Assembly: GCF_000422905.1 (NCBI RefSeq)
Contig: NZ_AUGY01000034.1
Span: 16,005 to 80,004, forward strand
From: Paenibacillus alginolyticus DSM 5050 = NBRC 15375
GTDB lineage: Bacteria; Bacillota; Bacilli; Paenibacillales; NBRC-103111
Direction of reading: 5' to 3'
DNA length: 64,000 nt
Under the pieces are notes generated by a model. The model had not been told where the DNA came from, did not search any database, and saw nothing but the letters and a program-made list of their open reading frames with translations. Below are positions 1-7,099 of this stretch, piece by piece (position 1 is the first letter of the stretch; each line of letters opens with the position of its first letter). Position numbers and translations under genes: made by a program.

Positions 1-120
1 ATCGTATCCATTTCGGACCTCCATGCTTGTTATGTGGGGAAGAAACCCCCATTACAAGTAATGATAGAAACAAAAAGTCTAGATGTCAAACCTATGGTTA
101 ATAACAGGAGCTGTGATACC

Positions 121-501
121 ATGCTGTACATCGGTTTAGCCGGGATATTAGGCGCGATTGCCCGATTTGGGCTCTCCGCCTTATGGAATCCTACGACGGC
201 TTCCGTTTTTCCTTGGGGAACTTTCAGCTGTAATCTAATTGGCTGTCTGATTCTTGGATTTCTAACTTTCGCCACTAAGCTTCCCATACCTACTAGACTT
301 CGACTACCGATAACAACTGGTTTTATTGGATCCTTTACTACGTTTTCTACGTTCAGCTATGAAACCATGAACATGCTAAACCATGGGTATATGATCCTTG
401 CTGCTCTTTATGTTTTGGGAAGTTTATGGGGAGGACTCGGTGCTACATGGCTTGGTGTCCGTATTGGTGAGTCTGTTCGAAGGGGCGTTCGTCGTTCATG
501 A
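121..501 (+). CDS. crcB: Fluoride ion channel FluC/CrcB, first subunit
   Basis: A small four-helix membrane protein of the Fluc family, which exports fluoride through dual-topology dimers. The 126-residue product has the family landmarks: a GTFSCNLIG segment with the pore asparagine in the second helix, and FTTFSTF, the phenylalanine box of the third helix. A GTG lies further upstream in frame (position 34), but the ATG at 121 is preceded by AGGAG and gives the usual family length of about 125 residues, so I chose it. The stop codon overlaps the start of a second, related channel gene by four bases (ATGA). Two adjacent, non-identical copies are known in Gram-positive bacteria and are taken to form a heterodimer; that pairing is inferred here. 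I did not recognise a fluoride riboswitch in the 120 bases available upstream. Confidence 0.9.
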   Translation: MLYIGLAGILGAIARFGLSALWNPTTASVFPWGTFSCNLIGCLILGFLTFATKLPIPTRLRLPITTGFIGSFTTFSTFSYETMNMLNHGYMILAALYVLGSLWGGLGATWLGVRIGESVRRGVRRS

Positions 502-857
502 TAACATGGTTATGGCCCATTTGCCTGGTAGGTTTTGGGGGATTCTTTGGTGCAATTTGCCGATTTCAGCTAGGGACATACATCGCAAACAGGTTCCCAA
601 GTTCTATTCCGTATGGTACACTGACAATAAATCTTTTAGGTAGTTTTTTGCTTGGCCTGTTGATGAAGTATCATGCTTTTGACGATTGGAAACTGTTGAT
701 AGGTACGGGATTTATGGGTGCTTTCACCACATTTTCCACATTGAATCTCGAAAGCATTAAGCAGCTCCGTGCGGGACTGTGGCAAGCTTGGATCCTATAT
801 ACACTGCTCAGTTATACCGGTGGAATTCTACTGACATTCCTCGGATATTACATATAA
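498..857 (+). CDS. crcB: Fluoride ion channel FluC/CrcB, second subunit
   Basis: Second Fluc family channel, 119 residues, with the conserved INLLGSF segment carrying the pore asparagine and a TGFMGAFTTFSTLNLE stretch with the phenylalanine box. It starts inside the stop codon of the first copy (ATGA overlap), so the two are translationally coupled and probably made in equal amounts. The two proteins are clearly related but differ over most of their length, which fits a heteromeric channel with antiparallel subunits (inference from the family). The gene ends 26 bases before aroA, so it is probably cotranscribed with it, although the functions are unrelated. Confidence 0.9.
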   Translation: MITWLWPICLVGFGGFFGAICRFQLGTYIANRFPSSIPYGTLTINLLGSFLLGLLMKYHAFDDWKLLIGTGFMGAFTTFSTLNLESIKQLRAGLWQAWILYTLLSYTGGILLTFLGYYI

Positions 858-883
858 ACACTTACGAAGGAGTTATCAACGAC

Positions 884-2182
884 ATGAAAGCCATCGTGAA
901 ACCAACTGCCCATCTACAAGGGGAAATAAATGCTCTCTCCTCCAAAAATTACACAACCCGCTATTTGCTAATTGGAGCACTTGCAGACGGGACTAGCACT
1001 ATCTATTATCCGGCTCATAGTGAAGATAGTGATGCCATGAGACGCTGTGTCCGTGATTTAGGCGCTATTATTGAAGAAGATGATGAGAAAATCGTTATTA
1101 CGGGTTTTGGTAAGCATCCCAAGCATGTGTCTGAACTTAATGTTGGGAATGCCGGCGCTGTGCTTCGCTTTTTGATGTCGACAGCCGCTTTTTGTCCGGA
1201 TGTAACATTTGTAAACACATATCCCGAATCTCTGGGCAAGCGTCCGCATGATGACCTTATTGATACGTTGCAACAAATGGGTGTGAAAGTGCAACATTCG
1301 AACGGACGTCTGCCGATAACTATTAAAGGGGGACACCCGCGCGGCGGCAAGCTCACAGTATCCGGTAATGTTAGTTCCCAGTTCCTTAGCTCTCTCTTAT
1401 TTATGACACCGCTGCTAGAAGAGGATAGTGAGATTGAGGTACTGCATGATTTGAAATCCAAAATTATTGTAGGTCAAACACTGGAAGTACTAGAACAGGC
1501 TGGTATTATTGTACATGCCAGCGAAGACCTTATGCATTACCGCATTCCAGGTAGACAATCCTACCAAGCCAAAGAATATGTCATTCAAGGCGATTACCCA
1601 GGCTCTGCTGCGATTCTAGCAGCTGCGGCAGTGACGAATTCAGATGTACGTGTTCTTCGACTTGAAGAGAATAGCAAGCAGGGGGAGAAGGCTTGCGTGG
1701 ATGTTCTGCGAGCAATGGGTGTCAATTTAACTCACGACAATGGTGTTGTGCATGTGAAAGGCAACCAAAAGCTGGTTGCTGGTGAGTTTGATGGAGATCA
1801 CTTTACAGATGCTGTGCTTGCAATGGTTGCAGCAGCTGTATTTGCAGAAGGCACTTCTCGTTTCTACAATGTTGAAAATTTACGTTATAAAGAGTGTGAC
1901 CGTATCACCGATTATTTGAACGAGCTGCGTAAAGCCGGTGCTGATGTAGAAGAACGCCAAAGTGAAATTATCGTGCATGGTAAACCGCAAGGTGTCACAG
2001 GTGGGGTCGAAATTAATGCTCATTTTGATCACAGAGTGATTATGGCTTTAACAGTTGTTGGTCTTCGTTCTGAAAAGGGTTTGATCATTCGAGATGCCCA
2101 TCATGTGGCTAAATCCTACCCGCAGTACTTTGATCATTTACGTTCCATTGGTGCTCAGGTTGAACTTGTGAGTGAGACATAG
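884..2182 (+). CDS. aroA: 3-phosphoshikimate 1-carboxyvinyltransferase (EPSP synthase)
   Basis: Shikimate pathway enzyme that joins phosphoenolpyruvate to shikimate 3-phosphate. The 432-residue product has the two-domain EPSP synthase layout. Visible landmarks are GNAGAVLRFL in the PEP/glyphosate loop, ESLGKRPHDDL, NVSSQFLSSLLF (shikimate phosphate contacts), the ENLRYKECDR segment and a DHRVIMALTV motif near the C-terminus. The reading frame is open further upstream into the preceding channel gene, but the ATG at 884 follows GAAGGAG at the right spacing. The PEP loop has Ala and Phe where Escherichia coli AroA has Thr97 and Pro101, positions linked to glyphosate sensitivity. The SSQFL and ENLR motifs resemble the E. 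coli-like branch more than the B. subtilis enzyme as I remember it. No other aromatic pathway gene is adjacent. Confidence 0.93.
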   Translation: MKAIVKPTAHLQGEINALSSKNYTTRYLLIGALADGTSTIYYPAHSEDSDAMRRCVRDLGAIIEEDDEKIVITGFGKHPKHVSELNVGNAGAVLRFLMSTAAFCPDVTFVNTYPESLGKRPHDDLIDTLQQMGVKVQHSNGRLPITIKGGHPRGGKLTVSGNVSSQFLSSLLFMTPLLEEDSEIEVLHDLKSKIIVGQTLEVLEQAGIIVHASEDLMHYRIPGRQSYQAKEYVIQGDYPGSAAILAAAAVTNSDVRVLRLEENSKQGEKACVDVLRAMGVNLTHDNGVVHVKGNQKLVAGEFDGDHFTDAVLAMVAAAVFAEGTSRFYNVENLRYKECDRITDYLNELRKAGADVEERQSEIIVHGKPQGVTGGVEINAHFDHRVIMALTVVGLRSEKGLIIRDAHHVAKSYPQYFDHLRSIGAQVELVSET

Positions 2183-2212
2183 ATTCCCAAAACAACGAAT
2201 GGGTGAGTCAGC

Positions 2213-3031
2213 ATGACGATTATTTGGCAGGGTTTAAAGGTGACGTTCGGTTTCTTCCTCGTTGCTGGACTTGTGTTTGCAAGCAGTGTATTTGCTGTAT
2301 TGCTGTATGCCAAAGTGACTGGTAAAGAACCAGCTATATTTGCGTCCAATCCTGCGATACTTGCTCCCAAGCCTTCAGCATCCATAAAAGCAAATGAGGC
2401 TGCTTCTCCGTCGCCAGTTATCCAGATAAAAAAATCAGCAATGATTGATGCGCCTGTCTTCGCACAACTGCCTGAACTGCCAGCAGGTTGCGAAATAACA
2501 AGTTTAACGATGCTGCTGCAGTATCGTGGTATTACAAAAAGCAAAATGGAACTTGCGGCGGAAATGCCTAAGGATGATACACCAGCGACCTTGAATACGG
2601 ACGGTTCTATTGCTTATTGGGGAAATCCTAACACAGGTTTCGTAGGCGATGTAACTCGGAAGCAGAGAGGTTTTGGCATCTATCATGCCGGACTATTTCC
2701 ACTGTTGAAATCGTATATACCTCAAGCCATTGACATTACGGGTGAGTCCTTCGAATTATATGAGCAGCAAATTGCGAATGATATTCCGGTTATTATTTGG
2801 ACCACGATCGATTTCAACATACCTTACAAATGGGTAACTTGGGATACCCCGAAGGGACCAATCAAGACCACATATGCTGAACATGCTGTATTATTGGTAG
2901 GATATGATGAGAATAATGTATACTTGAATGATCCATTAAGCGGAAAAAAGCAATTGCAGGTAAACAAAACTCAGTTTATCGACAGTTGGACCGCAATGGG
3001 GAAACAAGGTCTCACGTACCTGAAAAAATAG
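2213..3031 (+). CDS. Membrane-anchored C39-like cysteine peptidase (YvpB-type)
   Basis: A 272-residue protein with one hydrophobic N-terminal helix (about residues 8-32), an Ala/Ser/Pro-rich linker (about 45-70) and an extracellular C39-like peptidase domain. The domain shows the expected catalytic elements: a cysteine in ELPAGCEITSLTMLL (about residue 93), a histidine in YAEHAVLLVGYD, and an Asp in VYLNDPLSG. In characterised C39 enzymes these cut leader peptides after double glycine; this stand-alone subgroup lacks the ABC transporter and its substrates are unknown. The N-terminus has no lipobox and probably remains as an anchor. The ATG at 2213 follows a weak GGGTGAG. The gene sits between aroA and a CoA-binding protein gene in a close rightward run. 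Confidence 0.8.
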   Translation: MTIIWQGLKVTFGFFLVAGLVFASSVFAVLLYAKVTGKEPAIFASNPAILAPKPSASIKANEAASPSPVIQIKKSAMIDAPVFAQLPELPAGCEITSLTMLLQYRGITKSKMELAAEMPKDDTPATLNTDGSIAYWGNPNTGFVGDVTRKQRGFGIYHAGLFPLLKSYIPQAIDITGESFELYEQQIANDIPVIIWTTIDFNIPYKWVTWDTPKGPIKTTYAEHAVLLVGYDENNVYLNDPLSGKKQLQVNKTQFIDSWTAMGKQGLTYLKK

Positions 3032-3042
3032 GAGGGAAACTG

Positions 3043-3471
3043 ATGGCGACTTTTGAAAATCCGTCAAGAGAGCACATTAAGGAGATCCTAGCGAGTGCGG
3101 GTAATATTGCCGTAGTTGGTTTGTCTGACAAACCAGATCGTACTTCGTATATGGTTTCCGCGGCAATGCAAAGCAGGGGATACCGAATTATTCCTGTCAA
3201 TCCGAATGCCACAGAAATACTAGGCGAGAAATGCTACGCTTCTTTATCTGATATTCCAGAACCTGTGGATATCGTTAATGTGTTTCGCCGTGCTGACCAA
3301 GTGGTTCCTGTCGCTGAAGAAGCTGTTAAAATTAAAGCGAAGGTTTTCTGGCTCCAGCTCGATATTGTGAATGAAGAAGCTGCACGTATTGCTAGCGAAG
3401 CTGGATTGGAAGTCATTATGGACCGCTGTATTAAAGTGGAAGATGCGATTCTAAATCCTCGAAATAATTAA
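3043..3471 (+). CDS. CoA-binding protein (YccU/YneT family)
   Basis: A single Rossmann-type CoA-binding domain of 142 residues. An NIAVVGLSDKPDRTSY nucleotide loop is followed by YRIIPVNPNATEILG, SLSDIPEPVDIVNVFR and a C-terminal MDRCIKVE segment; this order is typical of the family, which resembles the CoA-binding domain of succinyl-CoA synthetase alpha but lacks the rest of that enzyme. Its cellular role is not established. I chose the ATG at 3043, which has GGAGGG just upstream, over an earlier in-frame ATG inside the preceding gene. It starts 12 bases after that gene's stop and ends before a strong terminator, so it is probably the last gene of the 0.1-3.5 kb run. Confidence 0.85.
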   Translation: MATFENPSREHIKEILASAGNIAVVGLSDKPDRTSYMVSAAMQSRGYRIIPVNPNATEILGEKCYASLSDIPEPVDIVNVFRRADQVVPVAEEAVKIKAKVFWLQLDIVNEEAARIASEAGLEVIMDRCIKVEDAILNPRNN

Positions 3472-3496
3472 AAATCAACGCACTTTGGACAAAACC

Positions 3497-3546
3497 CAAA
3501 AACCGCTTTTCTTTTACCAAATAGGTAAGGGAGAAGCGGTTTTCTG
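3497..3546. terminator. Bidirectional rho-independent terminator
   Basis: A long hairpin with outer arms AAAACCGCTTTTC and GAGAAGCGGTTTT (one G-U pair) and an inner TTACC/GGTAA stem. A-rich and T-rich flanks on the two sides let it serve both the rightward CoA-binding gene and the leftward oxidoreductase gene. Confidence 0.85.
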
Positions 3547-3557
3547 TATGTTTGGAA

Positions 3558-4124
3558 TTAGGCTTTTAATATATCATGGTCGACGTACCGTTCACCATTT
3601 AACTCACTAATCACATTAATTGCGACTTTAGCGCCATCACCGGCCGTAACAATTGTATGCATACTGACGCCAGCCGAAGTGCCTGCTGCCCATACGCCCT
3701 TAAGGCTGGTGTTGCCTTGCGCATCTGCATCAACGACTGTTTTGATACGTGGTTCTGTTCCGGGCCTCGTTTGAATGCCTGCAGCTTCTGCAAGCTCAAC
3801 GGACAGCCCTGTTGCAAGAATAACATGTTTTCCTTCGTACACTCCGTTGTCTGTTGTTACTTGGAAACCTTCTTCGGTTTTTGCCAATTGCTCCGCCTTG
3901 CCTTGTACGAATTCAGTCCCGAATTTAGCAGCTTGTTTCTTCCCGATTTCCACTAAATCAGGACCCGCTATCGCTTCTACACCATAATGATTCTCGACCC
4001 AAGCTCGTTTAGTGACGCTTTGATTGTTGTCAATGACAAGCGTCTTTTTACCTGCTTTCGCTGTGAACAGGGCTGCACTAGATCCTGCTGGGCCTGCTCC
4101 AATAATAATAACGTCGTATGTCAT
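3558..4124 (-). CDS. Short FAD-dependent oxidoreductase (thioredoxin reductase-like, FAD domain only)
   Basis: A 188-residue protein that starts MTYDVIIIGAGPAGSSAA, the classic FAD-binding dinucleotide fold (GxGxxG). It also has an HVILATGLS segment and the closing FAD motif GVWAAGTSAG. The NADPH-binding domain and the CxxC redox pair of real thioredoxin reductase (about 310 residues) are absent. It is not a frameshift remnant: start, ribosome site and stop are intact and the two FAD segments are joined directly. The ATG is set by AGGAGGAGTT seven bases upstream on the minus strand; the frame is open 12 codons further up, without a better start. Similar short proteins occur in Firmicutes; the electron donor and partner are unknown. 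Confidence 0.75.
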   Translation of the reverse strand: MTYDVIIIGAGPAGSSAALFTAKAGKKTLVIDNNQSVTKRAWVENHYGVEAIAGPDLVEIGKKQAAKFGTEFVQGKAEQLAKTEEGFQVTTDNGVYEGKHVILATGLSVELAEAAGIQTRPGTEPRIKTVVDADAQGNTSLKGVWAAGTSAGVSMHTIVTAGDGAKVAINVISELNGERYVDHDILKA

Positions 4125-4308
4125 TACGGTAACTCCTCCTACAAAGAGAATGGGATACAATTGGATTATGGCATAGCTGATAATTCATAGTCAATTTTCC
4201 TTCGGACATCCCAATGGCTTCCATAAATAAAAAATCAACAAGCGGAGAGAATAAAAAAGGCCCCAAAAAAGGTGTCCAAAAATATGAGAGTCCGAGGAGG
4301 ATTTACAC

Positions 4309-5013
4309 ATGTACAACAATACCAACAGCTTTGGGAATGCTTCCCAAGGTTATCAATTTTCACAAGGTTTTCAGGGGAATAATGCGCAATACCAAGGTTA
4401 CCAAAAACAGTACCAACCTATAGGGGCTGTACAATCTTTCTATAATCAATCTAACGCTGGGCAAGCCAACCAAGGATTTAATCAAATGAATACTCCAGCA
4501 TCTCAAGCAATTTCTCAAGAGTCTTTTCACACTGCGAATTATCGTGGAAATCAACCAGGCCATGATGCTTACAAACGTAGCGATTCTTCGATGCCATCTC
4601 AACAACAACAGCAACAATCTAGCTTCCAAAGCGGATATTCTTCTTATATCCCAATGAATAACCAATTTGGATCAAACCAATCCCAACAATATGGTTATTC
4701 ATCCGCTCAACAACAACAACCATTTGTTTCGAGTCAGTACGGCAGTTCTGTACAGTCGAATCAACAACCATATGGACAAACTTACGTGTCACCAAACGCT
4801 TTCCATACGGCAAACTATCGTGGGAATCAACCAGGGCATGATGCCAATTGGCGTAGTGATTCCTCGACACCTTCTCAGCAATCCTTCCAAAGTGGCTATG
4901 GATCACAGCAAAACATGCAGCAAAACATGCCACAACAATCGCTTCAATCTTTTAGTTCCGGATTTAATAATCCAAGCATGGGGCAACAATCCGGATATAA
5001 TTCCTCGTTTTAA
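4309..5013 (+). CDS. Gln/Asn/Ser-rich low-complexity protein with two internal repeats
   Basis: I do not recognise the family. The 234-residue product is hydrophilic and dominated by Gln, Asn, Ser, Gly and Tyr, with polyglutamine runs near residues 99-105 and 138-142. There is no signal peptide or membrane segment. A motif of about 26 residues occurs twice (about residues 73-98 and 165-190); both copies contain FHTANYRGNQPGHDA followed by RSDSS. The repeat is more conserved than the surrounding filler. The ATG follows GAGGAGG at good spacing and a clear terminator follows, so this is a real single-gene unit. The composition resembles spore-surface or other structural, aggregation-prone proteins, but that is only a guess. 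Confidence 0.7.
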   Translation: MYNNTNSFGNASQGYQFSQGFQGNNAQYQGYQKQYQPIGAVQSFYNQSNAGQANQGFNQMNTPASQAISQESFHTANYRGNQPGHDAYKRSDSSMPSQQQQQQSSFQSGYSSYIPMNNQFGSNQSQQYGYSSAQQQQPFVSSQYGSSVQSNQQPYGQTYVSPNAFHTANYRGNQPGHDANWRSDSSTPSQQSFQSGYGSQQNMQQNMPQQSLQSFSSGFNNPSMGQQSGYNSSF

Positions 5014-5041
5014 TAGGGGAACCGTTTTGAATGAAATTACG

Positions 5042-5075
5042 AGCAGGTCGAACGCCGACCTGCTTATTTTGTTTT
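5042..5075 (+). terminator. Rho-independent terminator
   Basis: AGCAGGTCG and CGACCTGCT form a perfect 9-bp stem with a 5-base loop, followed by a T-rich tract, 29 bases after the Gln-rich gene. Confidence 0.9.
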
Positions 5076-5118
5076 GACAAACAGGCTAACAAGCTTTACG
5101 ATTTGATAAGAGAGGGCT

Positions 5119-5200
5119 TATGCTTATGAGGTAGTTTTCTTCGAAAACGCTGAGCTTGTGCTTACGATGTCTGTTTTGCTAAAGCAAAATCTTAGGAGGT
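5119..5200 (+). promoter_or_regulatory. Tandem two-hairpin leader element, copy 1
   Basis: An 82-base leader ending in the Shine-Dalgarno sequence of the PTS gene. It has two units, each starting TGCTTAYGA and followed after a few bases by a short hairpin (GTTTTC-TTC-GAAAAC, then TTTTGC-TAAA-GCAAAA); the second hairpin ends two bases before CTTAGGAGGT. The same layout, with changed hairpin bases, precedes the nuclease gene near 36.1 kb on the minus strand. One base pair of the second hairpin differs between copies as a compensating change (G-C here, C-G there), which supports an RNA structure. The function is unknown: a translation-level regulator or a small repeat are both possible. Confidence 0.6.
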
Positions 5201-5209
5201 AGCATACGT

Positions 5210-7099
5210 TTGAACTGGATGGGGAACTTACAACAGCTTGGCCGCTCATTAATGCTGCCTACCATTGCGCTTCCTATCGCTGCTGTGTTGCTTCGTCTAG
5301 GGGATCTACCTTGGGATGTCATTCACGCATCTAGCTTAGGGGATATGCTGCTGTTGGCTGGGAATACGGTCTTCGATTATATACCAATTATTTTCGCTGT
5401 TGGTGTGGCGCTAGGCCTTACGGAAAGTGCTGGGATTGCTGGTTTATCAGCCATGCTGGGCTATTTTATGTTCACAAGACTAATTGAACATGAACTGGGG
5501 ACTCAATTTCAACTGGGTGTACCGGGTGGGATATTAATTGGATTACTTGCTGCTATTATTTATCATCGCTGTAAAGAAATCAAGCTCCCGGAATACATAC
5601 AATTTTTCGGTGGTCCCCGCATAGTTCCGCTTATTATGGGGCTGTCCACGCTTGTAGTGTCTTATATTATGATCACTATTGGCCCCTACTTAGAAATGGG
5701 GATGGGCAAGCTTTCCAATTGGCTGCTTGGATTAGGCGGTATGGGTGCCTTTATTTATGGGATCGCGCACCGTCTTCTTGTACCGTCGGGTCTGCATCAT
5801 ATTTTGAATAACTTTTTCTGGTTTCAAGTAGGTGCTTATCGTACGCCAACGGGACATATGGCTTATGGGGATTTACCTAGGTATTTTGCCGGGGATCCGA
5901 CGGCAGGTATGTACATGGCGGGATTGTATCCCATTATGATGTTTGCCCTCCCAGCAATCGCTTTTGCGATTATTGGAGAAGCGCGGGAAGATTTGAAACC
6001 GAAGATTAAAGCGACGTTCTTGACGGCAGCGCTAGCTTCTTTTTTAACCGGCGTCACGGAGCCTATTGAATTTGCCTTTCTCTTCGTAGCTCCGTATTTA
6101 TTTGTTATTCATGCGATTTTGTCTGGAGCAGCCATGTGGTTGGCTTATGAATTGAACATTCAACACGGTTTTTCTTATTCGGCCGGGGCCATCGACTACG
6201 TCATTAATTTGCACCTATCGCATAACGGTTTATTGCTCATACCGATCGGTATCGTTTATGGGCTTCTCTACTATTTCTTGTTCCGCTGGGCTATTCGGCG
6301 GTTCCAGATTCCTACGCCCGGTAGAGAAGAAGGTTCTTCACTTGAAGAGTGGGCAGGCGATATTCCATATCGATCTCCACTCATTTTGCAAGCACTCGGT
6401 GGGAAAGACAATATTAAGAAGATTGAAGCCTGCATTACCAGATTGCGTCTTACACTTGCCAATGATCGTTTGATGGACATCACGGCATTACGACACTTAG
6501 GAGCAGCAGGCGTCATCCGTCTTGGAGGAGGCAATGTTCAGGTCGTGTTCGGAACATTCTCAGAGCTAATTCGTGAAGAGATTATGAAAGTATTGCGCAA
6601 AGATATTCATGTGGTGTTATTTACTTCGCCAATGCAAGGACGCATGATTCCGATTGAAGAAGTGCCTGATCGTATCTTTGCTTCGCGTTTGGTAGGAAAC
6701 GGCGTTGCTTTTATTCCCGAGAAAGGAGAACTGGTTTCTCCTGTTGCCGGGACCATTATGCACATTTATCCGACGATGCATGCCCTTGGCATCCTGACCG
6801 AGGAAGGCTTGGAGGTCCTGCTGCACATTGGCATCGATACGTCTAGTTTGCCGGGTAAATGCTTTAATGCAGTAGTTAAAGAAGGCGATCACGTGGAACC
6901 GGGGCAACTGCTAGTTAAGTTTAACTATAATAAAGTTAAAAAATTCGCTTCATCGATGGCGACACCGATGATTATTACGAATCCCGATCTTGTTAAATCT
7001 TGGAGCTTTGCTCCATTTAAAGCTGTCAAAAAAGGCCAAGGTTCTGTGATGTCTGTTGTCCTAAAGCCTACTAAACAATCGGGGGGGACGAATGGATGA
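5210..7099 (+). CDS. nagE: PTS EIICBA permease, N-acetylglucosamine type
   Basis: Membrane permease that imports and phosphorylates a sugar using phosphate passed from HPr. The 629-residue protein carries all three units in one chain: EIIC (about 1-370, about ten hydrophobic segments), EIIB (about 395-470, phospho-Cys408 in IEACITRLRLTL) and EIIA (about 490-620, phospho-His539 in LHIGIDT). In EIIC the stretches GDPTAGMYMAGLYPIMMF and FLTGVTEPIEF and the TPGRE linker match the N-acetylglucosamine permease NagE more closely than the glucose permease; substrate specificity is inferred. The start is TTG at 5210, fixed by AGGAGGT nine bases upstream. Translation is coupled to the Enzyme I gene by an ATGA overlap. 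A paired-hairpin leader precedes it. Confidence 0.85.
   Translation: MNWMGNLQQLGRSLMLPTIALPIAAVLLRLGDLPWDVIHASSLGDMLLLAGNTVFDYIPIIFAVGVALGLTESAGIAGLSAMLGYFMFTRLIEHELGTQFQLGVPGGILIGLLAAIIYHRCKEIKLPEYIQFFGGPRIVPLIMGLSTLVVSYIMITIGPYLEMGMGKLSNWLLGLGGMGAFIYGIAHRLLVPSGLHHILNNFFWFQVGAYRTPTGHMAYGDLPRYFAGDPTAGMYMAGLYPIMMFALPAIAFAIIGEAREDLKPKIKATFLTAALASFLTGVTEPIEFAFLFVAPYLFVIHAILSGAAMWLAYELNIQHGFSYSAGAIDYVINLHLSHNGLLLIPIGIVYGLLYYFLFRWAIRRFQIPTPGREEGSSLEEWAGDIPYRSPLILQALGGKDNIKKIEACITRLRLTLANDRLMDITALRHLGAAGVIRLGGGNVQVVFGTFSELIREEIMKVLRKDIHVVLFTSPMQGRMIPIEEVPDRIFASRLVGNGVAFIPEKGELVSPVAGTIMHIYPTMHALGILTEEGLEVLLHIGIDTSSLPGKCFNAVVKEGDHVEPGQLLVKFNYNKVKKFASSMATPMIITNPDLVKSWSFAPFKAVKKGQGSVMSVVLKPTKQSGGTNG

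Noticed and set aside
1..120. Possible fluoride riboswitch before the channel genes
   Set aside because: The region is the right place, but I could not match the conserved pseudoknot segments of the crcB motif.
3558..4124. Short oxidoreductase as a frameshifted thioredoxin reductase
   Set aside because: Start, ribosome site and both FAD motifs are intact and no remnant of the NADPH domain lies in the neighbouring frames.
4667..5077. 136-codon frame inside the Gln-rich gene
   Set aside because: It is an out-of-frame reading of the repetitive CAA-rich sequence and has no ribosome site.
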